Assembly (NCBI GenBank): GCA_964036045.1 | Contig: OZ038380.1 | Coordinates: 11,925,629-11,989,628 of the forward strand | Direction: 5' to 3' | Length of the DNA stretch: 64,000 nucleotides | Origin: Eutreptiella sp. 'Long Island Sound 2002' | Lineage: Eukaryota > Euglenozoa > Euglenophyceae > Eutreptiales > Eutreptiaceae | Shown here: one piece after another, positions 32,290 to 42,532 of the stretch | Position numbering within the stretch: the first letter of the stretch is position 1 | How the letters are laid out: each line of letters begins with the position of its first letter | The notes under the pieces: generated by a model | What the model was told of the DNA's origin: nothing | The model's database searches: none | The model's input: only the letters and a program-made list of their open reading frames with translations | Position numbers and translations under genes: made by a program

Positions 32290-33148
32290 TGTTGCTGCAA
32301 AAAATAATTGCGTAAATGTATCTGCGTAAAAATCGCTGTTTGGAAAACTTTCTTGATTTCCAACATCAACCTGTCACTCAGTATTCGCGCGACCGATTAT
32401 TCTGTGATTCGCTTGTCGCATGCACCATTTTCGGTTACCTGTAACTGTCTGGTGATCCCACATTTCACTAGTTAATCCTGATTGTGGTACCCAGTTGCGG
32501 CGCGCTACCATCGCTGTTGGGCAGTGAAGTCAGTGGTGACCACAGTATGAAAACCGGAGATGCCGGCGGGACCTGTATGGGCGCCCATGCAGCAGCGCCG
32601 CATCAAGGGAACGTACATACTGTGTAGCTGGTGGATCTGTCCAATTTTCGTTTTTATGAACGCTTGTGACCTCCATTGCGCGAGGCCTCGCGCAATGATC
32701 ACCAAAACTTTAATGTTTTTCATGCGCCGTTCCATGCGCGAGGCCTCGCGCTTGAAACTGCAGTTTGTTCCGGAACATTTATACTTTTCAAGATTCTTGG
32801 GTACACCATTGTTGCAGTTTATTCAATAATAGATCTATCTCTATCACACAATCCTGATAATGTTACTAAGTTACGCGTATAAATACGACAGCGTTCCATT
32901 TTTCGACAACCTGCCTAATGCGTCGTGCTGTAGCACATTAATCTGACGCAAATGAACGTCGTTGCGCGAGGCCTCGCACAAAGAATAGTCACAAAACAAT
33001 ACTTTTCCCTGTCTCGCCCATGGGACACATCATTCTTATAGAAATATTTAATCCACCATACTTGTTTGCGACGCTTTTATAATATCCAGCAAAACAAATA
33101 TTTTTCGATGCCTTTGGAAACCTGTCATTTTCCTACCTTTTCCTTCGT
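32290..33148 (-). other. Element D right subterminal region
   Basis: About 860 bp lie between the right TIR and the orphan gene start, AT-rich, with three palindrome copies (32,678, 32,736 and 32,964). It probably contains the promoter of the orphan gene. TTTTTTGCAG just before ATG 32,289 could be a splice acceptor of a 5' leader intron. No open frame with recognisable domains is present. Confidence 0.5.
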
Positions 33149-33177
33149 TTTTGACCATGCAACTTGAGCCGCCTAAG
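33149..33177 (-). repeat. Element D right terminal inverted repeat
   Basis: It is the exact reverse complement of 26,299-26,327 and ends GCCGCCTAAG before the GTTCT target duplication at 33,178-33,182. Confidence 0.95.
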
Positions 33178-34382
33178 GTTCTCCACTTCCTCCACCGCGG
33201 TCTGCACGAAGAAGGCGTCGTGCTCAGTTTCGTCGTCTGAGTGGATAGAGCTAGGTAGCTCAGATAGTCCACACTCAGAGACTCCATCAGGAACAGGTAC
33301 ATGACAAGGAGAGTTGGGGGCGTTGGTGTCAGTCACGACGTACTCATCTCCTCCGGGTGTAGTTTCAACAGCATCTTGAGGTCGTAGGCGATCCTTCAAG
33401 TCACCCAAGGCGAGTCCATCGCTTTCTCGTTGTATAGCCTGGACCAGAGTAGGGTCCAGGTCTTCCCAGGGGATGGTGGTAAGACTTCCGTCCACCACGC
33501 TGAGCATACTCCCCCATCCGGGCTTCCCAATGGGCGTCTTGCGTCCCAGAGGCACGTAGATGGCCTCATCAGGTAATCGCACCGAGCTGATAGTCAGCTT
33601 GTCAAGGAGGGTTCGCCAGTACTCGTTGCCCCCATGGGCTCCCCAATCGGGGGAACACAGGACCATACGGGAACGTTCCAAGGCCACCTTGGTTAGCACC
33701 TTCCCCAGTTCACTGAATCTGGGGTTCCCGTAGGCCATCCCGAAAGAGGGCCAGTAAGATTTGTAGCTGCAGTTCTTCCCCTTGCTGCAGTATAGGTCCA
33801 GTACATGCTGCTTGTCGCTGGCGAACAGCTCCACACTTAGGTCTTCTCGAGAGTAACCCAACTCCTTCAGACCTTGGTCTAGGACTTCCCCCAATAGTTG
33901 ATAGTCCTCAGTTTTGGAGGCCGCCATCATGTTAGAGGGCTCCTCCTTCGATAGCCTCAGGTAACTCGAGGTATGTTCCGACTGCTCCAGTGGCACAGAC
34001 TCTCTGCCACTGCCGTGGTCCACGTAGAGAAGGTAGGGCGCTTGCAGCGTCAGGGAATGTATCTGGGAGTGCTGGACGAAGAAGTCAGTCCCCAGTACAA
34101 AGTCGAAGGCATCAGTGTCCATCACATAGAACCGGTGGGCGATAGTCCTGGAGCCCATAGGTACCTCCACTTCACAGTCCCCGCAGCTGTGCACCACATG
34201 TCCATCCCCCATGCGTATAGCGGCGGTGGTCATGGTGTTCTTCAGGCTCCCACAAGGTAAAATTCTCTTGGCCACGATAGATATTGTGGCGCCAGTATCC
34301 AGTACCCCCAGGTATTCACGTCCCCCTAGGGTCGGATACGTACCCAAAACACCAGGTCTTGGGTGCCACCAGAGCGTCCCCG
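33178..34382 (-). pseudogene. Element C protease and Dam-like domain (cut by element D)
   Basis: The frame lies in -1 phase relative to gag and is open back to about 34,381. Counting from 34,347, the protease motif LGVLDTGATISIV (DTGA at residue 17) identifies a retropepsin. About residues 165-250 carry VELFAS, then MAYGNPRFSELGKVLTKV and VLCSPDWG, the layout of a Dam-like methyltransferase fold in which the NPPY-type motif reads NPRF. An acidic linker leads to EEVEN, where element D interrupts. After excision the frame continues at 26,293 as AEYVAPLKP into reverse transcriptase. The last 14 codons before the apparent stop at 33,133 belong to the D terminal repeat. Confidence 0.8.
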
Positions 34383-36872
34383 TCAGAATTCCGCGGGACA
34401 GGTCACCTCGAACCCCTTGTTCCGCAATTTGCGGGCCATCCTCATGAAACGGCTTCTCTTCTTGCCGTTGCCGTGATCACCACCTTCATGCTCACGCTTG
34501 GCTCCTTGTTCTTGCTGGGCCTGCGTCTGTGAGCGTGTGGTAGGTCCAGACTGCCCTCCAGAGGGCTCGGAGTTCCCCCCTGGATTAGGGTTGGGGTTAC
34601 CTCCGTTCTTGTCCTTGTTCTTGTTGTCGTTCTGGCGGTCAGCGCCTCCTCCTCGTCCACCTTGACCCTTGTCTTGACCACCTTGACCACGTCCTTTCGA
34701 CTTGCCCTTGCCGGAGTCGTTGCCTTTGGCCTTGCCTCCACCTTTGCCTGAGCCTTTGCCAGGATCTTCCCCCTTAAGCTTCGCCGATAGGCGTTGCTTA
34801 TGGTAGCACTCATCCTCGTAGTGCTTCCGCTTACCGCAGAATGCACACGTGAGGGTGCAGCGGTAATGATCCGGCAGCTTCACTTTGGCGCCGGTGATCT
34901 TCTTCTGCTGCTTCCCCTGGACGACGAAGCAGTCTCGCTGCTCACAGTCAGAGGCGTGCTGCAGGTGGCCCTGCTCATCTCTGGCATCACACCAGAATAG
35001 CTCCTTCACGTTCTCCATTAGGCGGGCGTGGGCGTGTTTGGGGGTAGTCCCCTGCCCAGGTCGGGACCCTTGGTACCCTTTGCCTCCAGAACCTCCACCA
35101 CCAGGACGGTAGTTGTTCAGGTGCTGGTCGCTCTCCTTCTCCAGCGCCATCTCCAGGAGCAGCACGCATAGATCCTCGTAGCGGAGGGATCTAGCCTTGC
35201 GCTCAGCCGTCAGACGGCACTCGTCCCATAGCTCTCGGGGGAGCTTGGCGCACAACCAGAACAGCAGGTCGTCGCTGCTGTAGGAACCGGGCGTCAGTCG
35301 TCCAGCCCAGTGATCCAGGTCCGCCAACAGCTCGGAGACCCTGCCAGGTTTGGGGTTGTTGGGCAGCACGGGCAGGTTCTGGATCTCGGCCCTGATGGAG
35401 AGGTCGGTCTCGTAGGTTGGGTACTGCCTCTCCAGGGCAACCAACACATCGGCAAAGGTGGTGGAGTTAGTGACGATCTGCCTGACCTGCTTCTCCAGGT
35501 ATTTGGTCTTGCAGCACTGCAGGAGCAGGTCGCACTTCACTCGCCCACTCGCGTGGGTTTGGCCGGTCAGTCGTAGGAGCCGGCCAAAGTTCTCAGCGAA
35601 CTCGCTGAGGTCCTTGCCTGTGAACTCAGGCAGGTTCACCACTATCTTGGAGGTGGCAATAGCCTTCGCCTCCTGAGCTCGGCGTCCTTCAGGGCGTCGG
35701 GTCTTCTTCTTCTTCTTCTTCTTCTTCTTACCCTTGGGGTCCTCGGGGTCCTCAGGGTCTTCGTCATCCGATGGCGAAGAAGAATCCATCGATGGCGGCT
35801 CGTCGTCGGAGGGGTCTCCGCCTAGATCACTGGAGCCATAAGGCTCCACGTCCACCATAGCCCTTAGGGCTGTCAGCCCCAGCTGGTCCAGCTCGGCCCT
35901 CGTCGAGTTCGTCACGTGGCTGTAGGGCGGCTGGGCCGTTCTCGGGACGAATGGACTTCTCGGTACTGCTGCAGGAGTCGGCATCGGTCCGCTCCTCAGG
36001 CTCCCCAGGGTATTTGTCAACCCTGCCGCCACGTGGTTAGCCTGTACTCGGTGGGGTGACATTCCCACCGTCGTAGGTGACGCATGGGACGGGATCATCA
36101 GGGGCTCCAGTTTCTCCCTGATCTCTTGCGTGAGGTCGCTCACGATTTCCGAAGTGGCTCCTCGGAGCACCTCGTTGATCTCCGACCGCGTCAGGGACCT
36201 GTTGGAGGATCTTCCCGATCAACTACTCCTGCCTCCCAGAGACTCTGGTCCTCTCCTCAACCCACTCAAGGGTGCATACCCAGGTGCATACCCAGGAGCA
36301 TACCCAGGAACTTCCATGTAGGTTCCAGTGGCGTGGAGTGGATGGGGATGGTCAGCCGCATACCATCGCGGCGCAGAGCTGGAAGCCACCGGCTCACTGG
36401 CAGTAGTTGCCTCAAGGAGCGCAGTGGTAGGTGGGCCCATGCCATAGGCGGGGTAGTGAGGCATGCCAGTAAAGCCTGTGCCCTCTGCCATAGGCGGGTT
36501 GGTTGTGGAAGTGGATGTTGCGGCGGCTGGGAGTGTGGTGGTTATGGGAGAGGGTGATGCATGGAGGCCAGAAGCGCTTGGTGCGCCTTCGAAGGTAGGG
36601 ACATCCGTCGGGTCTTGCCCTTGCTCCTCTCCTTCGTCTGCTCCGTCTCCAGCATCCTTCTCGCTCTCTCTCTTCCTTTTTGCAGGCTGCGCCACCACCT
36701 CCTCGACGGACAGGGCCCCGAAGGCCGTCTGGAGGCCATCCAGGGAGTCCTCCGCCGTATCCACTGGCCCATGTAAGGGCTCCGCTGAAGGTACAGCGCC
36801 AGGCGCCGGCCTTGCCGGTGCCTCAGGCGCTGGCGCTGTCTTCACGTCGGCGTCCACTCTTCCTGGATCCAT
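34383..36872 (-). pseudogene. gag: Element C gag with CCHC zinc knuckle (one internal TGA)
   Basis: ATG 36,872 begins MDPGRVDADVKTAPAPEAPA. After 217 codons a TGA (36,219-36,221) interrupts, and the same phase then runs 612 codons to 34,383. The N-terminal third is Pro/Ala/Ser-rich. A DPE/Lys cluster (EDPEDPEDPKG then nine Lys) precedes a capsid-like region (VNLPEFTGKDLSEFAENFG; LLQCCKTKYLEKQVRQIV). Near the C-terminus CAFCGKRKHYEDEC is a textbook CX2CX4HX4C knuckle, followed by a Gly/Lys/Asp-rich tail. A short degenerate telomere-like string encodes NPNPNP in that tail. The protease frame overlaps in -1 phase at the 3' end, suggesting frameshifting, but I see no clear slippery heptamer. Confidence 0.8.
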
Positions 36873-36958
36873 CTTAATCCGCCCTTCTCCTTATATTTGC
36901 CTGCTCGGAGCACTGGTTGTACGGCGCGGGGTCGCTGCCGGTGCACAGAGACAGGCTG

Positions 36959-36971
36959 CCTCTTGCTACCA
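36959..36971 (-). other. Element C primer-binding site
   Basis: On the minus strand TGGTAGCAAGAGG follows the 5' LTR, its first T being the last LTR base. It matches the iMet-type site of A and B except for one extra A, so either iMet with a bulge or another tRNA is the primer. Confidence 0.65.
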
Positions 36972-37768
36972 GAAAAGTTTATAGTGTTTTCAGCACTGTG
37001 TTTTTGCTTCTCCTGCTGCTTGTTGTTGCTGTAGGGTGTCCTGCTGCTTGTTTTGGATGATGAAAAGCTTTTGTTTGTTGAAATACAGTAAAGCCAAGTC
37101 AATCCAGGATAGCCCAAGCCAATAGTATGCAAGGAGAAGGTAATTCAGGATCAAAGCATGAAGGGCTGCAGTGTAAACAGTGAAAGCTGATTGGATATTC
37201 ACAGAAACTGCAACTCAGGTCACAAATGAATGCATATTCACAAAGATAGCTGAAATGTTTTAGGAAAAGATTTAGAAAACTGCCTCAGGATCACTCTCTC
37301 TCCATAGTGCCATCTTAGGAGATGTGCACTCTTTGTTTTGGGTCCCATATGTGCTGAGGTGGCATGGTATGTGGCGATGAGGTCACTGCCATGTCACATG
37401 GGATCTTCCTACATAGCTAGGCTGACCAGGAATTGAACCCAGGACCTCTCAAAAAGAGGTGCCCAGCCCCCTAGGGTGCATACCACTAGGATAGCTAAGA
37501 ATTCATGGAAAAACATAGATAAATTCATAGGCTCTACTTTAGGTATGTCAGTGCTCAGTCAACTCAGGAAAAGATGTTTCACTTCACATTGAAAGGGGAT
37601 TAATGGGTCCACTCCATATCCTGATTGGGTGTTTGGTTCCATAGGTCAAAATGTGTTATCACCACTTTTGGTTGGACCAATACTAAGATAAAAATGCATG
37701 GATGCTCAGTGCATCTCTAATACAACTAGAGTATGCCTCAAAGCAATGGAAAAGCACTTTTTCTTACT
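36971..37768 (-). repeat. Element C 5' LTR
   Basis: This 798-bp copy matches 19,554-20,333 apart from an 18-bp insertion (GGTTGGACCAATACTAAG region) and two substitutions I could find. On the minus strand it starts AGTAAG next to the AACGC target duplication at 37,769. It carries the same tRNA-like block at 37,420-37,495, with the B box at 37,429-37,439. Confidence 0.93.
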
Positions 37769-37773
37769 AACGC

Positions 37774-40700
37774 TGGTCCGGGAGGATGATGAATTCCTCA
37801 CATGGCTGTCCACATACTATGCATGCGGACCATCCGAATCGAATGCTGAGGAAGAGGATCGGATCGTCTAAGCGGTGCAAGCTGTGGGTGCCAAGTCCAG
37901 AGGAGACCGTGGAGTTCAGCTCACGGAGTATGGAATGGCGCCACAAGTGTACGCCAGGATGATTCAGACGCTGGGAGCCGAAGCGCCCGAGACGGACATC
38001 TTCGCTTCCCGGGATGCCCCACTTTTGCGGAAGTGTAGGAGGCATTGGCATCGAGGAGACTCAGCCTGGCACAGGCATTGAAGTTTGAAGGAGCCGGGGC
38101 CCATGCATTGGCATGGCTCCCTGGACAATACCAGACGTACGGTGGAGAAGGGCGTCGCGGATGGGGCGAAGGGGATCCTGGTCATAACCGGCATAGGATC
38201 CACCCCATGTCCGCTGGAGGGTCTCAAGTCGACGCTGGACTCCATCACCCTGAACGAGATGTCATTCCGGCAAGAGGAGGAGTTGTTCATCGACGCCAAG
38301 GGTGTATCAATGCCCTCCCCGGGTCAAGTGTGGGGTACCAAGGCTTTCCTGGTGGATGGGGCGCAAGCCCAGCCCACTGGTGATGAAGCATTCATCAGTA
38401 GGGTTGAGGCGGTGCCCATGTGGGTCATGTTTGAGCCCAAGGAGGGGACAGATCAGCCAGTTGATGGCATTGACATCCTGTCCCACTCCGAGATCGACGA
38501 CGTCGTCAACTACATGCGGATGGGGATGCATGATCGTGTGGCAGCCAAGAAGAGGCGGGCCATGGTCACATCTCCGCATTGGTGGGATGACAAGAGGTTG
38601 GTCACCGGCAAGTACGAGAAGGATGAGTTCGTGGCGAGGGTCATTGATCACATCGCGGACCAATACGATGGTCCGGTTGGGTCGGACCCGCTGACGTGGG
38701 ATTTTCCAAGAATGAGGGCCGGTAGCGACAAGAACTCGGCCAATGCCGCAAATTTCCGAAGATTATCGGTGGGAAGTGCACCCCACGACGATGAAGACGG
38801 CATATCGGACGAGGAGAAGTCGGACTCGGACCCAGAAGAGGCCTATACGGCAGTGCGGTTGGTTGTATCGATACCGAAGCAAGCAGCTGAAGAGGCCCAG
38901 GAGAACCCGAAGGTCGCCGAGTTGAAGGAGAGGCTGATCAATGCCTATCCGCGGCTATTCAGTGGCGTCGCCAACAAGAACCCTCCAGATCGTGGGAGGT
39001 TTGGTACAGCGAGGATCAAGCTGAAGCCGAACCCGAAGATCTATCGTCATCGGGAGTACCAACTTCAGGGCGATCGGGCCGAGGCCATGAAGAAGTTGTT
39101 GGCCGAGTTTATTGAGCGGGGCTGGCTCGAACCCTCCGACAGCGAGTGGGCCAGCCCAGCCTTTATCGTGCCCAAGAAGCAGAAGGGCGAGTGGAGGTTG
39201 GTGGTGGATTACAGGGGTTTGAACGAGCAAACCGAGCACCACTCGTACTCGCTTCCTCTGATCGACACCATCCTCCAAAAGCGACAGAAAAAGCGGATCT
39301 TTACGGTGTTAGAGCTGAAACACGGCTATCACCAGATGCCGCTACACCCGGACTCCAGGCCCTGAACAGCGATGTCGGCGCCGATGGGGCCCATGCAGTG
39401 GAAAGTGGTGCCTATGGGCGCCAAGAATGGCAACGCCGCTTTTCAGCGCATGATGGAGGACCTACTCGGTGCTGTCCGGGACTGTGCCGACCCCTTTGTG
39501 GATGACATCATCATCGGGTCCGGCACAGAGGACATGACTGAGGACGAGCTCATCGAAGCGCATGAGAGGGATCTGCGCCGAGTGCTCAGTGAGCTGGACA
39601 AGCACAACATGGTGTGCAAGCCCACCGAAGCCTCACTCTTCGTGAAGGAAGTGGAGTTCGCGGCTCACGTGGTTGGTCACGGGCAACGCCGTCCCATGCC
39701 TGGGAAGCTGGCGTCCCTGCACCACTGGGAGAGACCCCAGACCATCAGCGAACTCCGGTCCTTCATGGGGTTCTGCAATTACTATTCGGGCTATCTCCGG
39801 ATGTTTGCAGAACTCTCCGGACCGCTGCACAAGATGCTGCAGGTGGGGAAGTTCGATGGTCGGAAGGGGAGCAAGAAGAAACTTGCCTGGACCCCTGAGG
39901 CCGAAGATGCGTTCAGCCGCCTGAAGGAGCGACTCCTGGGGCAGCTAGGCCTATTGCTGGTGGACCCGGACAAGGGATTCGTGCTACGGACGGACGCCTC
40001 GGACTATGCTGTAGGGGCAGTCCTCGAGCAGATCCGGGACGACGGGTCACACGTACCCGTGGCGTTTTGGAGCCGGATCCTGGCCGAGGGCCAACGCCGA
40101 ACCTGGACCGCGAGGGAGAAGGAGACGTACGCAATTGTTTGTGCGCTCAGGAAGTGGTCTGGCCACATCGGATTGCAACCGGTGGTGGTTTGTACGGACC
40201 ATCAGTCCTTGCAGAGCTGGCATAAGGAGCACGTCGACACCCCCTCGGGACTAGCGGCAAGGAGGGCCCGCTGGCATGGGACGTTCGCCAAGTTCGACCT
40301 CAGCGTCGTGTACGTCCCGGGGAAGGACAACACTGTGGCGGATTGCCTCAGTCCATGGGCCTACCCCGCAGGTAAGGCATGGATGGACATATCCAGCCAT
40401 GGGGACGCCGAGGAGACCGAGGAGGCCAAGCGCATCATCGAGATGGAGAAGGCCATGGAGCAAGAGGGGGTCGAGTGCTTTGTGGTGATGGCAAACCGTA
40501 CGGACCTGGCCAAGTTCCGGGGTGCCCGAGTCCAAGCTATTCCAGAGGAAACCCTCGAGCAATGGATGGTGGCCCCTGTAGAGCTAGTCAGGTCGATGCT
40601 CACAGAGGACTGGTCGGACAACTATGCGGCATCCGACCACTGGAGCAAGTACTGGAATGCCGTGAGCGCCCCGTCAGACGACGAATGGCCCGAGGGCTTG

Positions 40701-42056
40701 ACCGAGGATGGGGATAAACTATTCCTCAAGGACAAGCTATTGGTCCCTGAGAACCGAATGGAGGAGCTCATTGACCACTGGCATAACGCCCAGCTCATGC
40801 ATCCTGGTCGGGACAAGATGCAGCAGGATCTGGAGTGGCGCTTCAAGTTCCCACCGGGGTACTACGCCATCCTGGACAAGTACTGCAGCGACTGCGCCGT
40901 GTGTCGGGCCCCGAAGAGCCCCAACCACTCCACAGCGGGCAACCCGGTTTATACAGCTATACTGGAAGCCCCTATGCGATCCGTGGCCATGGATGTGTTC
41001 GCCATGCCGGAGGTTACCGTGGAAGGACAGACCTATGATTATGTCATCCTGGCTGTGGACAGGCACAGCGGGTATATCGTGGCAGTCCCGGGCAAGAAGT
41101 CCAAGAAGAAGGACAAGAAGGACAAGCATGGAGTGGGTTTGCAGGCCAAGACCGTCGCCAACGCCATGATCAGGCAGTGGCTGACGTTTTTTGATGTCCC
41201 AGCTGTCATCTGCAGCGATCGGGGCAGTCAATTTGTGGGGACGTGGTTCAAGACGATGTGCAAGCACATGGGGATTCGGCACGCCAAGACCGTGGCGTAC
41301 CACAGCCCGTCGAATGGCCGGGCTGAGGTGGCCGGGCGGCAGATGTTCGAGAAGTTCCGCCAGCTGCACATTGACGAGCCGGGCCGGAACTGGTATAATT
41401 CGCTGTGGAGAGTACTCGAGGCGTACCATGACTTTCCGGGGCCCACTGGACTGTCGCCCCATCGTATTCTGTTCCTTCAGGATCGAGTGGCACACACTCT
41501 CCCGTGGTTGAACCATGGCAAAGTGGCCCGAGATACGAACGCTCTGATGGCTGAGGCGGACGACACGGCGGCCAAGGTGTGCAAGGCACTTCAGGACGAG
41601 CATGTGAAGAGGGCCAAGTACTTCAAGGAGGGAAGGGTCCAGAAATATGCTCTCCAAGACACCGTATGGGTGGAGCGGCACCACAAGGATGTCCTGTCCA
41701 GGCATCGGCAGGCATCTTGGTATGTGCCGGGGGTAATCGTGCGGAAGATCGGGCAGGATGTGTATGCGGTTCGTGTGGGGGATGACAAGATCCTGGACCG
41801 CGACCATACCCAGCTTCGTCCCCGAGCACCAGACCCCAGCGGACGTCCCGTCACCTTCGAGTTTACGGCCGGCGATGTGGACTCGGACGATGAGGGTGAG
41901 GACGACGACTTCACCGCCGAGAGGATCCTGACGGACAAGCCGGACCCGGGGACGCCTGGGGGGAGGCTTTACAAGGTCCGTTGGAAGGGATTCGCCGCAT
42001 CCAGGGATTCGTGGGAGCCTCCGAGCAGCTTTGTGCCGAGGTACACCACGGTCTAG
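37774..42056 (+). pseudogene. pol: Element A pol: Dam-like remnant, RT, RNase H, integrase, chromodomain
   Basis: Downstream of C, the A frame resumes LVREDDEFLTWL. A TAA (37,870) and TGA (38,079) fall in a region with ETDIFASRD and KGILVITG that resembles the Dam-like domain of B and C. From 38,085 the frame carries reverse transcriptase (RLVVDYRGLNEQ; FTVLELKHGYHQM, where the motif A catalytic Asp is Glu). A TGA at 39,363 precedes the rest of RT (FVDDIIIGS near 39,495). RNase H follows (LRTDASDYAVGAVLEQ), then the integrase finger (HWHNAQLMHPGRDK...CSDCAVC) and core (MDVFAMPE, CSDRGSQFVGTWF, NGRAEVAGRQ). The chromodomain is YKVRWKGFAASRDSWEPPSS. The 894 codons after 39,372 are fully open, so most of RT-IN is well preserved despite the stops. 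Confidence 0.88.
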
Positions 42057-42532
42057 ATGGAGTATCTGAAGAAAAAGAACATTTCTTTGGATGTCAAGGA
42101 CGTGTTGGTCCATTTGGTGGCTGCAGTAGCACCGTAATGGATCCCCCTCGACATTTTTGTTTCTTTTTGTGATTGGGAGACGGGTGAGGGCGTTCATCCG
42201 GGGATTTTCGGGCCTCGATTGGTCATATACCCCCTTCATTCGATCTCCACATATATATTTCATTGTGGTATACTTATTTAGGTCGTCCGCCGACGTTTCT
42301 CTATCTTTGATCCCCTTGGTCCATGTTGTAGATCAAGAGGAGACCGGATATGGCGTAGGGCACCTCTTATGAGTGTCCTCACCCCTCCCTTGGGGCATGG
42401 GGGACGCCTACGACGTGTGTGGGGCCTCCATGTGTCCTTGGGACATCGGGGAGAGGGGTGTGGAGCCCATTGGCGCCCTCCCGTCCTCTCTTCAATGACT
42501 TCCGAGCGGATACAACGCTCTGAGAAGGGGGG
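42057..42532 (+). other. Element A 3' untranslated region and polypurine tract
   Basis: This is a 465-bp non-coding stretch after the chromodomain stop. It ends in GAGAAGGGGGG at 42,522-42,532, a polypurine tract abutting the TGAAGCC start of the 3' LTR. Confidence 0.75.

Larger units (their letters stand above)
27135..32979. repeat. Ten dispersed copies of a GC-rich palindrome in element D
   Basis: The core is GCGCGAGGCCTCGCGC, extended in the best copies to TTGCGCGAGGCCTCGCGCAA. Copies begin at 27,135, 27,243, 28,117, 29,251, 29,688, 30,232, 30,287, 32,678, 32,736 and 32,964; five have a perfect 16-bp core and five carry one or two changes. All lie outside exons: three in introns of the ParB-like gene, two between the genes (one touching the stop codon of the orphan gene), two in the left and three in the right subterminal DNA. 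I see no full copy elsewhere in the window. Each could fold into an 8-bp GC hairpin or bind a dimeric protein. Confidence 0.9.
26299..33177 (-). mobile_element. Element D: TIR DNA transposon inserted in the C protease-pol frame
   Basis: Both ends carry the same 29-bp sequence in inverted orientation, beginning CTTAGGCGGCTCAAG and with no mismatch. The flanks are GTTCT at 26,294-26,298 and 33,178-33,182, a 5-bp target duplication. Excising D and one GTTCT copy restores a continuous C frame reading EEVENAEYVAPLKPLLSMRV. The 6,879-bp interior carries two minus-strand genes, one with several introns, and ten copies of a GC-rich palindrome in non-coding DNA only. I do not recognise the superfamily. 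A 5-bp duplication fits a few known groups (for example Transib and Plavaka), but the CTTAGG ends and the proteins do not obviously match either. Confidence 0.93.
19554..37768 (-). mobile_element. Element C: Ty3/gypsy LTR retrotransposon on the minus strand, inside A
   Basis: Read on the minus strand the order is 5' LTR (37,768-36,971), primer site, gag, protease plus Dam-like domain, [element D], RT/RNase H, integrase, chromodomain, polypurine tract, 3' LTR (20,333-19,554). AACGC at 19,549-19,553 and 37,769-37,773 is the target duplication. The LTR ends are AG...CT instead of TG...CA. The two LTRs differ at only two bases I could find plus an 18-bp indel, so this insertion is younger than B. 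The gag and pol frames contain an in-frame TGA (36,219), a TAA (24,149) and a frameshift (about 23,270), and D interrupts protease-pol. Confidence 0.93.

Noticed and set aside
26299-33177. Element D as a Maverick/Polinton or virus-derived element
   Set aside because: It has 29-bp ends and a 5-bp duplication, with no DNA polymerase B, packaging ATPase, capsid or retroviral-type integrase frame. Size and content do not fit.
13685-39365. UGA might be recoded as a sense codon, since most in-frame interruptions (13,685, 28,071, 32,059, 36,219, 38,079, 39,363) are TGA
   Set aside because: TGA also ends intact-looking frames (30,304, 22,594 and 15,017). At 13,685 the expected residue is Gly (GGA), and several other interruptions are TAA, TAG or frameshifts. 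Mutational decay explains the pattern better.
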